Source of the DNA: JADFOI01 sp965218935 | GTDB lineage: Bacteria; Acidobacteriota; UBA6911; RPQK01; JADFOI01 | NCBI GenBank assembly: GCA_965218935.1 | Contig: CBDCMH010000007.1 | Coordinates: forward strand, 124,001 to 188,000 | Direction of reading: 5' to 3' | DNA length: 64,000 nt | Part shown: positions 55,901 through 64,000 of the stretch, one piece after another | Layout of the letters: every line of letters starts with the position of its first letter | Position numbering within the stretch: the stretch's first letter is position 1 | Program-made: the position numbers and the translations under genes | Notes under the pieces: model-generated | What the model was told of the DNA's origin: nothing | Database searches by the model: none | Seen by the model: only the letters and a program-made list of their open reading frames with translations

Positions 55901-58063
55901 GCGGTCCAGCGCGGAGGGTGCATCGGTCCGGTCGCGAAAATCACTGTAGACAATGAAGAAGTCGTCGCCTGGGCGGTAGATGTAGTTGAGCCGAAAGTTG
56001 ACTCCAATCAAGTCGTTGGAGCTGTTGTATTGGATTTTCACGCGGGTCAACCATTTCCTGCTGAAAGCAATGTTCAGGCCGTTGTTGACTTGATGAAAAT
56101 TGGACTGTTCCTGTCCGGGCAGTCGAATTTGATTGATTAAGTAATCGATATCCAGGGACACTTGGCTGTTGAACTTGATCCTTGGCTGGATGGTCCAAAG
56201 TTGGCGTCTGCCGCCCTCCCCGAAATAATCCTTTTCATAACGGTAAGCGAAATTGCCGCTGATTTTTCGGGCGGGATTCAAAGAGTAAGTCAGAGGATAA
56301 TACCACCAGCTGTAACGCCCCACGGGGACCGTCAATCCTCCCGGAAGAGGCAGGTCTTCGAAGAGATTTTCCGTTCGGTGGTGAGGGGAGAATCGAATCG
56401 AGGCTCCACTGTGAAAGCTATTGTCATAGGTGAAATGATGAAGCCGGGTTTCCAATTGGTCGTCCACGACCCTTTGGAAGTCCTCCAGACGGTAAGAGAA
56501 AGTAAACTGGCGGATGGTATCGCTACGGGGACGTGGGGAAATCGAGAACCGGGGCTCCAGCTTGCGCGTCCCGGGCCTTTCCAGAAAGCCCAGATCGGCC
56601 TGAAAGTTCTCCTGCAGCAAGGTATAGCTGAAACCTGTGTCCAGAAGGTCGTCCTTCCAGGCTGCGGACACGATACCGATCCATTCGTCTTCGTCAACGC
56701 CGGTGGTGAAGGAGCTGCCCAGCAGTCCCGTCAGTGTCAGGTGCTCGTAAAAAATAAAGTTCTGATCCACCCCCACCACACGATTGTAATCGTTTCCCTC
56801 GGCTTGACGGTTGGTGAAGAAGAATCCCAGTGAAGATCGCGAAAAAACGTCCCGTTTCAGGCGGAAGACCCCAAAGTTATCCCCTGGCCGGTCCTCAAAG
56901 TCGTCGGTTTGAGCATTCAGAAATCCCAGGCTGAATTTTTCCCCAGTCTTACCCGTGACCTTCACGCCTCCCAGCATGGGGATTTCTTCTCCGCGGTCGG
57001 AAAGACCAATGTTGCGGCTATGAAACAACTTGATCTGAGGTCGGCCTTCACCACGAGAGATGCCAAATTCGAAGATGCCGGCGCCTTCCAGGAAAAACTC
57101 CCGCTTTTCGGGAAAGAAGACCGGAAACCGGTCAAAGTTGATGATTTGGTCGTCGACTTCGGTTTGGGCGAAATCCGTGTTGAGGGTGGCATCCAGGGTC
57201 AAGCTTGAAGTGATGGGAAATTTGAGATCCTCCAGGCCCACATTACCCAGATAATTGGTGTTTCTGTCGGCAGCCCCTCGTGTGATCATCTCGCCGCTGA
57301 CATAGGGTTTGATCCTAAGGCGCAAACCGTTTCCCTTTTCCGTCATTCCCCGTAAGTGCCCGGCCTGGGAAACCTCCATAAAATCGTAATCCCGGCTGGA
57401 GTTGTTCCAATAGCTGAATTCGTTCTTGCGCCGAATCACGCGTTCGAAGTCGACACCAAAGCTGGCGTCGTCACTGGACGTGGAGGAGAATCGGATGGAC
57501 TTCAGCGGAATCTGGATCTCAGCGAACCAACCCTCTCCATCCATCCTGGCTTCCACGGCCCACTTCTCGTCCCAGTTGGTGTTGACATCCCTTCCCTCGT
57601 CGGTGATCAGTGCGTCGTACTGCGCGCCTCTGGGATTAATTCGAAACAGGAAGGCACTTCGGTGATCGTGAAAGGTGTCGAGAATGATGGTAAAGGTGTC
57701 GTCGTTGTTGAAGTTATTGTCCCGCCGCAGCTCAGTTGCCAAAATACTCTCGGCCTGACTGTCCCAGCACTGCACCCCAAAGTAAAGGTTTTCCTCGTCG
57801 TAAAGGACGCGAACCTGGGTCTTCTCGGTGGCAGGCATTCCTTCGTCAGGATCCGTCTGGGTAAAGACACTAGCCTCATCGGCCTGGCTCCAGGCCTCCT
57901 CGTCGAGTTTTCCATCCAGGACCAGAGGTCCCGCATTGTTCCTGAGGTCGAGCCAATTCTTGCCGTGTTGTTGGCCCGACGGAGTACTCTGGGCCATCAG
58001 GATAGGCTGCAGGAAAAACAGCAGGAGTAGGAAAGCACCTAAATCTCTCAGGGTTTGCATCAT
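55862..58063 (-). CDS. DUF5916 / CBM9-like outer-membrane protein
   Basis: 733 residues. Signal peptide (LGAFLLLLFFLQPILMAQS). The N-terminal third is a carbohydrate-binding family 9-like beta sandwich (LDGKLDEEAWSQADEAS, VRVLYDEENLYFGVQCWDSQ, FTIILDTFHDHRSAFLFRINPRGAQYDALITDEG). The rest (DUF5916) has alternating strands of an outer-membrane barrel, with FFPEKREFFLEGAGIFEFG as its signature and an aromatic end (AIKFTHSFDF). Proteins of this group are common in Bacteroidota and Acidobacteriota; they are thought to be outer-membrane, function unproven. Monocistronic on the minus strand. Confidence 0.88.
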   Translation of the reverse strand: MMQTLRDLGAFLLLLFFLQPILMAQSTPSGQQHGKNWLDLRNNAGPLVLDGKLDEEAWSQADEASVFTQTDPDEGMPATEKTQVRVLYDEENLYFGVQCWDSQAESILATELRRDNNFNNDDTFTIILDTFHDHRSAFLFRINPRGAQYDALITDEGRDVNTNWDEKWAVEARMDGEGWFAEIQIPLKSIRFSSTSSDDASFGVDFERVIRRKNEFSYWNNSSRDYDFMEVSQAGHLRGMTEKGNGLRLRIKPYVSGEMITRGAADRNTNYLGNVGLEDLKFPITSSLTLDATLNTDFAQTEVDDQIINFDRFPVFFPEKREFFLEGAGIFEFGISRGEGRPQIKLFHSRNIGLSDRGEEIPMLGGVKVTGKTGEKFSLGFLNAQTDDFEDRPGDNFGVFRLKRDVFSRSSLGFFFTNRQAEGNDYNRVVGVDQNFIFYEHLTLTGLLGSSFTTGVDEDEWIGIVSAAWKDDLLDTGFSYTLLQENFQADLGFLERPGTRKLEPRFSISPRPRSDTIRQFTFSYRLEDFQRVVDDQLETRLHHFTYDNSFHSGASIRFSPHHRTENLFEDLPLPGGLTVPVGRYSWWYYPLTYSLNPARKISGNFAYRYEKDYFGEGGRRQLWTIQPRIKFNSQVSLDIDYLINQIRLPGQEQSNFHQVNNGLNIAFSRKWLTRVKIQYNSSNDLIGVNFRLNYIYRPGDDFFIVYSDFRDRTDAPSALDRSLAIKFTHSFDF

Positions 58064-58404
58064 GATTCGGTGGCCCGCACCGTTACGCTTCTTCTCATTG
58101 AGCCTGGAATCACCCTCCCTTTGTCCTCAACAACAAACAGATGGACAGTATACCCGCCATTATGATCTCGCGGCAGGACACATTCAAGTAGAGTTTTTCA
58201 GGAACAACCACGATCCTAAGAGAGTCCCGGCTCTCCCAGGGGTGGGAAGGCTCGCCTCTACCTTGACTCCTCTCAGGTGAGGTGGGAAAATGAGCCCGGT
58301 TTTGCCCAACTCATCGTGAAGTTCACGTATTCCTTTGATTTTTGAGTTATATCTTAACGGTAATCGCAGCCAACCCATCTCAGTGAGAGAACAGGAGGAC
58401 ACAG
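58064..58404. other. Intergenic region between divergent DUF5916 and DUF2911 genes
   Basis: About 340 bases without a gene. A 72-codon minus-strand frame overlaps the DUF2911 start and is not convincing. The only clear signal is AGGAGG at the right end, the ribosome site of the DUF2911 gene. Promoters for both genes must be here; none is clear by eye. Confidence 0.35.
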
Positions 58405-58905
58405 TTGAAAAAGAAAAGTATCGTAGCCATAGCGCTCATTCTATTTATGGGAAGTGCAGCCGTTGTCTTCTCACAGACAGCTAATCCGAGGAATAAAGCC
58501 ACCCTGCCTGGAGGACAAGTGATTGTAGAATATGGGAGTCCCAGCAGCAGAGGGCGGGACGTTCTGGCACTGGTTGCCCCGGATAGCTACTGGCGAATGG
58601 GGGCGGATGTGAACACCACGCTGATCACCCAAACCGATCTTCGTTTCGGAGCAAAGACGATCCCGGCAGGCTCCTATATGCTCCTTGCCCACTTCCTGGA
58701 GGGTGAGAACTGGGAGTTGATTGTCTGTACAGGGGTCGCAGCAGGTTTCAGGCCAAAGGACACGGTCGCTATCGTTCCCTTTACACTGGAGAAGGGACAC
58801 CCTCCGGTAGAACGGATGAGGATCGATCTGAAGAAGGAGATGGACAAATCCACCCTGGTCCTGTCGTGGGGACCCTATACCCTCTCCGCCGAATTCTCGG
58901 ACTAG
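58405..58905 (+). CDS. DUF2911 family secreted protein
   Basis: 166 residues, start TTG at 58405 with AGGAGG upstream. Signal peptide (KKKSIVAIALILFMGSAAVVFSQ). The DUF2911 pattern follows: VIVEYGSPSSRGRDVLALVAPDSYWRMGADVNTTLITQTDLRFGAKTIPAGSYMLL in short blocks, and the C-terminal STLVLSWGPYTLSAEF. The central WR.GA...T..... and IPAGSY are the family hallmark. Small periplasmic beta protein of unknown function, common in Bacteroidota and Acidobacteriota. Confidence 0.9.
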   Translation: MKKKSIVAIALILFMGSAAVVFSQTANPRNKATLPGGQVIVEYGSPSSRGRDVLALVAPDSYWRMGADVNTTLITQTDLRFGAKTIPAGSYMLLAHFLEGENWELIVCTGVAAGFRPKDTVAIVPFTLEKGHPPVERMRIDLKKEMDKSTLVLSWGPYTLSAEFSD

Positions 58906-58957
58906 GAGCCTAACCGGGTTTACGCCTGAAGGTGGGCGGGAAGTCGGGAAAGCAACA

Positions 58958-60127
58958 ATGAAGATTCCCTTTGTAGACCTTTCCGCGCAGCATCGAGAAA
59001 TTCGCCATGAGATCGACTCTGCCATAAGAGAAATTATCGACCAATCCAGTTTCGTGGGGGGCCCTCACGTCGAGAGTTTCGAGCGCGATTTTGCTGATTA
59101 TTGTGGGACCCGGTATGCCGTCGCCTGTGGAAGCGGAACGGAAGCACTGAAATTGGCACTGATGGCGGTGGGTGTGGGCGCAGGAGAAGAGGTCATCACG
59201 GTTCCTCATACCTTCATAGCCACCGTGGAGGCGATTACTTCAGTCGGGGCCCATCCCATCTTTGTGGACATCAACAAAGCGACTTATCAGATGTCGTCCG
59301 ACCGGGTGGCTGAATTTCTGGAAGGGGAATGTCGAGTCGAAAAAGATGGCCGCGTCGTGAACAAACACTCGGATCGTTCAGTGGTTGCCTTCCTGCCCGT
59401 CCATCTTTACGGTCTCCCTTCCGATATGGAACCTCTTCTAGCCCTGGCCGACCGTTTTGGCCTCAAAGTGATTGAGGATGCCGCTCAGGCTCATGGTGCC
59501 AGTTACCATCTTGGCGGAGAAGAGAAGAGGACGGGCACCTTTGGACAGGCTGGCGCATTCAGTTTTTACCCCGGAAAGAACTTGGGAGCATTGGGAGAAG
59601 GTGGCGCGGTGGTCACCGACGAGCAGGATAGGGACCAGGGGATGCGACTCTGGCGAGACCACGGCCAAAGCGAAAAATACTTTCATGTTTCACCGGACGG
59701 ATGGAACATGAGGCTTGATGCCCTGCAGTGTGCGGTGCTCAGTGTGAAACTGAAAAGGCTGGATGAGTGGAATGAAAAGCGACGACAGGCGGCCCAGTGG
59801 TACCGGGAACGGCTCCAGGACGATGATCGAATCGTCTTGCCCGTTGAACCCCGTGGGCGAAAGCATATCTATCATCTCTTTATCGTACGGGTCCCCAAAA
59901 GGCACGAAGTGAGGGAAGAATTGTCCAGGCAGGGAATCGGAGTAGGGATGCATTATCCCATTCCACTTCACCTTCAGAAAGCCTGCCAGCATTTGGGATA
60001 CAAGCCGGGAGACCTGCCTGCTTCGGAAGAGGTTGCCGAATCGATCCTCTCTCTTCCCATGTTTCCTCATCTCACCGAAGAGCAGGTCGATTATGTGTGC
60101 CGCTCCTTGACCGCCGCCCTTGGTTAA
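58958..60127 (+). CDS. DegT/DnrJ/EryC1/StrS-family sugar aminotransferase
   Basis: 389 residues, PLP fold type I. Motifs: FVDLSAQHREIRHEIDSAI, FVGGPHVESFERDFADYCG, VACGSGTEALKLAL, VITVPHTFIATVEAI, VIEDAAQAHGA and the PLP lysine in FSFYPGKNLGALGEGGAV. The C-terminal HLQKACQHLGYKPGDLPASE is the family end. It makes amino sugars from nucleotide-linked keto-sugars, for O-antigen, capsule or glycoprotein. No other sugar-biosynthesis gene is adjacent. SD-like GGGAA before the ATG. Confidence 0.92.
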   Translation: MKIPFVDLSAQHREIRHEIDSAIREIIDQSSFVGGPHVESFERDFADYCGTRYAVACGSGTEALKLALMAVGVGAGEEVITVPHTFIATVEAITSVGAHPIFVDINKATYQMSSDRVAEFLEGECRVEKDGRVVNKHSDRSVVAFLPVHLYGLPSDMEPLLALADRFGLKVIEDAAQAHGASYHLGGEEKRTGTFGQAGAFSFYPGKNLGALGEGGAVVTDEQDRDQGMRLWRDHGQSEKYFHVSPDGWNMRLDALQCAVLSVKLKRLDEWNEKRRQAAQWYRERLQDDDRIVLPVEPRGRKHIYHLFIVRVPKRHEVREELSRQGIGVGMHYPIPLHLQKACQHLGYKPGDLPASEEVAESILSLPMFPHLTEEQVDYVCRSLTAALG

Positions 60128-60246
60128 TTCTGGGACAGGCCCAGAATTAACCGGTAACTACCTGAATCTAAACACTGAATCTTGGGGCTGGCACTGAATT
60201 CCCCCTTTTCACCCACCAACTCCACCAACTCATGTAAGATTGAATT

Positions 60247-61389
60247 GTGGACTTTGGCTACACTCCGGAGCAGGAAATTCTGCGAGAGACGATTCGCGAC
60301 TTTGCTCTCAATGAAATTGCTCCCCACAGTCTGGAGTGGGATGAGAAGCAGCACTTTCCCCTCGATGTGCTCAAAAAGCTGGGCGAACTGGGTATGATGG
60401 GGGCAATCGTCGACCCCGAGTATGGAGGAGCGGGTCTGGGATACCCCGAATACGCCATCGTCGTTGAAGAGCTTTCTCGTGTGGATGGATCCACCGCCCT
60501 CTCCGTAGCCGCTCATAACTCCCTGTGCGCCAATCACATCGATCTTCTAGGAAGCGAGGAGCAAAAGAAGAAGTACCTGACTCCCTTGGCCAGCGGTAAG
60601 GCGCTCGGGGCCTGGGCCCTGACCGAACCGGGATCGGGAAGCGATGCAGCCAGTGCCCAAACTCGGGCCACCAGGAAAGACGGATGCTGGGTTCTCAATG
60701 GGGCCAAGAGTTTCTGCACTCATGGGAGCTATGCGGATACTTATGTCATTCTGGCCGTTACCGAGAAGAGCAAGGGAACACACGGGATCTCCAGCTTCAT
60801 AGTAGAAAAGGGAACCCCGGGTCTCACGCCCGGAAAGAAGGAGAACAAGTTGGGATGTCGCTCCAGTGACACGGCTTCGCTGGCCTTGGAGGAGTGTTGT
60901 GTGCCGGAAGTGAATTTGCTGGGAGAGGAAGGAGAGGGTTTCATCGATGCCCTCAAGGTCATTGATGGCGGGCGCATCAGTATTGCTGCCATGTCTTTGG
61001 GCATCGCCCAGGGATCGCTGGACTGCAGTATCAAGTACGCGAAGGAGCGTCAGCAGTTCGGGAAGCCCATTGCGGATTTCCAGGCCATTCAGTGGAAACT
61101 GGCGGATATGGCGACTCGTATCGAGGCGTCGCGCTTGCTCACCTATCAGGCAGCCTGGATGACACAGCAGCAGGAAACGTCGGTTCCCAAATACTCTTCA
61201 ATGGCTAAACTTTATGCCAGCGAGGTGGCGGTCTGGGCAGCGGAGCAAGCCATTCAGATCCACGGAGGCTATGGGTATACCAAGGACTACCCGCCCGAGA
61301 AGTACTGGCGTGATGCCAAGCTGGGCACCATCGGAGAAGGGACGAGCGAAGTTCAGCGGATGGTGATTGCCAAAGAAGTACTCAAATAA
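60247..61389 (+). CDS. Acyl-CoA dehydrogenase
   Basis: 380 residues from a GTG. Oxidises acyl-CoA to 2-enoyl-CoA with FAD. Conserved blocks: MGAIVDPEYGGAGLGYPEYAIVVEELSRVDGSTAL, WALTEPGSGSDAAS, and the C-terminal QIHGGYGYTKDYPPEKYWRDAKLGTIGEGTSEVQRM, where the Glu of GEGTSE is the catalytic base of short/branched-chain enzymes. Gene order acd-meaB-mce-MBL on one strand with one-base or overlapping junctions suggests degradation of branched or odd-chain acyl groups through propionyl-/methylmalonyl-CoA. Confidence 0.93.
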   Translation: MDFGYTPEQEILRETIRDFALNEIAPHSLEWDEKQHFPLDVLKKLGELGMMGAIVDPEYGGAGLGYPEYAIVVEELSRVDGSTALSVAAHNSLCANHIDLLGSEEQKKKYLTPLASGKALGAWALTEPGSGSDAASAQTRATRKDGCWVLNGAKSFCTHGSYADTYVILAVTEKSKGTHGISSFIVEKGTPGLTPGKKENKLGCRSSDTASLALEECCVPEVNLLGEEGEGFIDALKVIDGGRISIAAMSLGIAQGSLDCSIKYAKERQQFGKPIADFQAIQWKLADMATRIEASRLLTYQAAWMTQQQETSVPKYSSMAKLYASEVAVWAAEQAIQIHGGYGYTKDYPPEKYWRDAKLGTIGEGTSEVQRMVIAKEVLK

Positions 61390-61390
61390 G

Positions 61391-62395
61391 GTGACAGCAC
61401 CCAAGGAAGAGCTTTCAGAGCAAATACAGAAAATACTTGAGGGAGATGTTCGTACCATCGCCCGCACCCTGACTCAGGTGGAGAACTCGCGGGACGGTCA
61501 GGTCACCGCGCTCCTCAGGAAATTATTTCCCCGCACCGGCCAGGCCTGCGTGATCGGTGTCACCGGGAGTCCAGGTTCGGGGAAGAGCACCCTGGTGGAC
61601 CAGTTGGCTCATCACTACAAGGATTCGGGCCCAAAGGTGGGTATCGTCCTGGTCGATCCGACTTCCCCTTTTTCCGGAGGTGCAATCTTGGGCGATCGCA
61701 TTCGCATGCAGTCGCTTTTTACCGATCCCCGAGTATTTATCAGGAGTATGGCTACACGGGGAAAAATGGGAGGGCTTTCAACCGCTGTGGATGATGCTTT
61801 GATGGTACTGGATGCAGCCGGCTACGGAACTCTGATTGTGGAAACTGTGGGGGTGGGTCAGGATGAGGTCGATATCGTCAAGACCGCCCACATGACCCTG
61901 GTCGTTCTGGTACCCGGGATGGGGGATGATATTCAGACCATGAAGGCCGGCCTTATGGAGATTGGAGATATTTTCGTCATCAACAAGGCGGACCGAGCTG
62001 AGGTCACGAGGACCGAGCAGGAGTTGCAGGCTCTGCTGGCCCTCACTTCCCGAGAGGATGGCTGGGAACCGCCCATGATCAAGACCGTCGCCACTCGAGG
62101 GGAGGGCATCACCGAACTGGCTGAAGCAATCGAGAAGTACCGCGCCCTGCTCAGTGAGTCTCAAGGTAGGACACGCAGGGAAGTTCCTCTGTTTCGGGAA
62201 CGACTGGTGGAGAAACTGCGAGATCATCTGACCCGTGACATTTTGGAGCGCATCCCTGAGAAGGAACTGGACCGGTATGCAGAAAAAATGATGACTCGGG
62301 AATTGGATCCTTATACCATCATGGATCGTTTGCTAAAGAAGATTCTGCATAAATTGTCTACTGCATCGCCGAGCCAGGAGGAAACCGATGATTAA
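61391..62395 (+). CDS. meaB: Methylmalonyl-CoA mutase-associated GTPase MeaB
   Basis: 334 residues from the GTG at 61391, one base after the upstream stop; a TTG at 61367 inside that gene is less likely. P-loop VTGSPGSGKSTLVDQ, switch VLVDPTSPFSGGAILGDRIRM, VETVGVGQDEVD, NKADR for guanine, and the dimerisation C-terminus (ILERIPEKELDRYAEKMMTRELDPYT). MeaB guards and reloads the B12 cofactor of methylmalonyl-CoA mutase. The mutase genes are not in the window. Overlaps mce by eight bases. Confidence 0.95.
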   Translation: MTAPKEELSEQIQKILEGDVRTIARTLTQVENSRDGQVTALLRKLFPRTGQACVIGVTGSPGSGKSTLVDQLAHHYKDSGPKVGIVLVDPTSPFSGGAILGDRIRMQSLFTDPRVFIRSMATRGKMGGLSTAVDDALMVLDAAGYGTLIVETVGVGQDEVDIVKTAHMTLVVLVPGMGDDIQTMKAGLMEIGDIFVINKADRAEVTRTEQELQALLALTSREDGWEPPMIKTVATRGEGITELAEAIEKYRALLSESQGRTRREVPLFRERLVEKLRDHLTRDILERIPEKELDRYAEKMMTRELDPYTIMDRLLKKILHKLSTASPSQEETDD

Positions 62396-62801
62396 GAAAA
62401 TAGCCCACGTGGGAATCGCTACCCAATCCATAGCCGTCACGGCGGAGTTTTACAAGCAGCTTGGTCTGGAGTTGGACACCATCGAAGTGATCAAGGGTCA
62501 AAAGGTCAAGGTGGCCCTGATGAAGGTGGGTGATTCGGCCATCGAATTGATTGAGGCGACTGACGATGACTCTCTCATTAAGCGGTTCATCGACGAACGC
62601 GGTGAAGGCATCCACCATGTTACTCTGGAAGTTGACGATCTGGAAGGGCAGCTCAAACTTCTGAGTGAGAAGAACATTAAGCTGCTCTCCGAAAAACCGA
62701 GGAAGGGTGCGGAGGGTTCGCTGATCGCTTTTGTTCACCCCGACTCCACGGGAGGTGTCTTGATTGAGCTCTCTCAGCCCGCGCCCGAGGGGTTGTCGTG
62801 A
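62388..62801 (+). CDS. mce: Methylmalonyl-CoA epimerase
   Basis: 137 residues, glyoxalase/VOC fold. Interconverts (2S)- and (2R)-methylmalonyl-CoA. Motifs: IAHVGIATQSI (metal His), VKVALMKVGDSAIELIEATDD (metal/catalytic Glu), GEGIHHVTLEVDD (metal His), and IAFVHPDSTGGVLIELSQ (metal Glu). Complete ligand set and normal length. Overlaps meaB and the MBL-fold gene on both sides, so the whole cluster is translated together. Confidence 0.94.
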   Translation: MIKKIAHVGIATQSIAVTAEFYKQLGLELDTIEVIKGQKVKVALMKVGDSAIELIEATDDDSLIKRFIDERGEGIHHVTLEVDDLEGQLKLLSEKNIKLLSEKPRKGAEGSLIAFVHPDSTGGVLIELSQPAPEGLS

Positions 62802-63649
62802 AATGGGGACAGTTTGAGTTGCATCTCATCTCGGATGGAAGTGTGTGGTTGGATGGAGGTGCGATGTTCGGTGTGGTTCCCAAGCCACTGTGGGAAAAAA
62901 AGGCCTCCCCCGATGAGAGGAATCGAATTCGTCTGGGTTTGAATTGTCTTCTCATTCAGACGGCTGAGAAAAACCTGCTCATCGATACGGGTTGCGGTTT
63001 TAACTACACCGAGAAGGAGTTTCAGATTTATCGGATCGAGCATGAAACAGACATCCTTCGGGAATTGCAGAAGATTAATGTTCCTCCAGAGAAAATTGAT
63101 TTCGTGATCAATACCCATTATCACTTTGATCACTGTGGAGGAAATACCCGTGTGGAGGGAGACGAACGGGTTCCCAACTTTCCCAGTGCGGCCTATCTTG
63201 TTTCCCGTAGAGAATACGAGGACGCCAACCATCCCAACGAGCGAACGGTGGCGGCTTATCTGCCCCATAACTGGAAGCCGTTGGAAGAGAAAGGATTGCT
63301 CCAGGTCGTGGATGAAGACCAGGAGATCGTGCCAGGTGTTACTTTGGTTCCAACCCCCGGACACACGGCAGGTCATCAATCTGTGAAGGTCGAGTCAGAA
63401 GACGAAATCCTGTTTTACATGGCCGATCTGTGTCCTACTGCGGCCCACATCGCTCTGCCCTGGATCATGGGTTACGATCTTTTTCCATTAACGACTCTGG
63501 AAGTTCGGAAGCGAATCTATGCCCAGGCTGTGGACGAAAAATGGCTCCTCTTTTTTGAGCACGACCCGGAATTTCCCCTGGGCCGCCTGTCCCGGGAGGA
63601 TGGGAAGTATAGTTTAGCGTCTGAACCCTGGGGGGAATCACAAGGTTAG
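62798..63649 (+). CDS. MBL-fold metallo-hydrolase
   Basis: 283 residues. The metallo-beta-lactamase fold signature H-x-H-x-D-H is FVINTHYHFDHCGGN, with LLIDTGCGFNY before it, a later His in TPGHTAGHQSV, metal-bridging Asp in FYMADLCPTAAH, and a final His in FFEHDPEFP. Both metal sites can form. Family members are quorum-quenching lactonases, glyoxalase-like or sulfide-oxidising hydrolases; the VWLDGGAMFGVVPKPLWEKK start is like N-acyl homoserine lactonase/MBL hydrolases that act on esters. Start overlaps the mce stop by four bases. Confidence 0.88.
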   Translation: MKWGQFELHLISDGSVWLDGGAMFGVVPKPLWEKKASPDERNRIRLGLNCLLIQTAEKNLLIDTGCGFNYTEKEFQIYRIEHETDILRELQKINVPPEKIDFVINTHYHFDHCGGNTRVEGDERVPNFPSAAYLVSRREYEDANHPNERTVAAYLPHNWKPLEEKGLLQVVDEDQEIVPGVTLVPTPGHTAGHQSVKVESEDEILFYMADLCPTAAHIALPWIMGYDLFPLTTLEVRKRIYAQAVDEKWLLFFEHDPEFPLGRLSREDGKYSLASEPWGESQG

Positions 63650-63659
63650 CGAGAGAAAG

Positions 63660-64000
63660 ATGAGTCACGCAGAGATTGGTATTATTGGCGGCAGCGGACT
63701 TTACGACATCCCCGGATTGGAAGACAAGAGCGAGAGCCAGATCGATACCCCCTTCGGACCTCCCAGCGATGCCTATATTGTGGGACGCTTGGAAGGAAAA
63801 CGTGTGGCTTTCCTGGCCCGCCATGGGAGGGGACATCGGATTTTACCCACCGAACTGAACTTTCGGGCCAACATCTATGGGTTCAAAATGCTTGGGGTGA
63901 AGCGGCTTCTTTCGGCCAGCGCAGTCGGTTCCCTGAAGCTGGAATATGCGCCCATGGATTTTGTCCTCCCCGACCAGTTTGTGGACCGCACCCGTCAGCG
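63660..64000 (+). CDS. mtnP: S-methyl-5'-thioadenosine phosphorylase, 5' part
   Basis: The first 113 codons of a purine-nucleoside phosphorylase family gene that runs off the window. MSHAEIGIIGGSGLYDIPG, TPFGPPSDAYIVG, FLARHGRGHRILPTELNFRANIYGFK, SASAVGSLKLEYAPMDFVLPDQF are all typical of MTA phosphorylase. It splits methylthioadenosine into adenine and methylthioribose-1-phosphate, for methionine salvage or disposal. Starts ten bases after the MBL-fold stop, so it may be the last member of the acd-meaB-mce-MBL unit. Confidence 0.95.
   Translation, partial: MSHAEIGIIGGSGLYDIPGLEDKSESQIDTPFGPPSDAYIVGRLEGKRVAFLARHGRGHRILPTELNFRANIYGFKMLGVKRLLSASAVGSLKLEYAPMDFVLPDQFVDRTRQ

Overview
The window looks like one chromosomal segment of a Gram-negative bacterium of moderate GC. 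The gene mix fits an uncultured Acidobacteriota best: purS-purQ-purL-purF, sigma-54 driven type IV pilins, DUF5916 and DUF2911 proteins, DUF4215 repeats, a PA2778/PA2779-like module, AsmA, and a TPR/beta-barrel protein. This is inference from gene content; no rRNA is present.

Layout. 0.2-1.7 kb: an IS3-family element. 1.8-11.8 kb: small accessory and housekeeping genes, including a DUF1579 lipoprotein, a nucleoside deoxyribosyltransferase-like protein, a frameshifted membrane sensor, a type IV pilin, a LysM/M23 lipoprotein, a PilZ protein and a histidine phosphatase. 11.8-14.8 kb: gene-poor, decayed DNA with an IS3 relic, a fragment of tRNA-Ile and duplicated degenerate blocks. 14.8-17.5 kb: a disulfide-rich DUF4215 protein followed by a DsbA-like protein whose first active-site Cys codon is UGA, ending at an intact tRNA-Ile. 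17.7-24.5 kb: a haem-binding-domain protein and the purine operon purS-Q-L-F-M-N on the minus strand. 24.6-26.4 kb: MITE copies and an insertion sequence with doubled terminal repeats. 26.5-35.9 kb: an LsrF/Rpe/RhaD-like aldolase cassette, an ORF6N gene coupled to ruvA-ruvB, an AsmA protein and an amidohydrolase. 36.2-37.4 kb: a second IS3 element with a 4-bp target duplication. 37.5-50.4 kb: a Cys/Met-metabolism PLP enzyme, a three-paralogue PA2779-like / C39 peptidase / TPR-barrel module, a large GAF-GAF-PAS adenylate/guanylate cyclase, an acyl-CoA ligase and a FAD/Fe-S dehydrogenase. 50.4-54.3 kb: a MITE, a DUF819 permease, a second pilin, a truncated third pilin stopped by a MITE, and MscS. 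54.4-64 kb: thioredoxin reductase, GNAT, DUF5916, DUF2911, a DegT aminotransferase, then an acyl-CoA dehydrogenase-meaB-mce-MBL-mtnP cluster cut by the window end.

Most notable points. (1) A candidate selenoprotein: DsbA-like, UxxC at residues 100-103, with a fitting bacterial SECIS-like hairpin directly after the UGA. It is the neighbour of a cysteine-rich secreted protein, inside a tRNA-Ile-bounded, integrase-less segment. (2) A three-fold tandem array of small signal-peptide/helix/TM proteins with a secreted C39-type protease and a TPR/beta-barrel partner. (3) Three pilin promoters of sigma-54 type, one of which drives a pilin cut off by a TA-bounded MITE.
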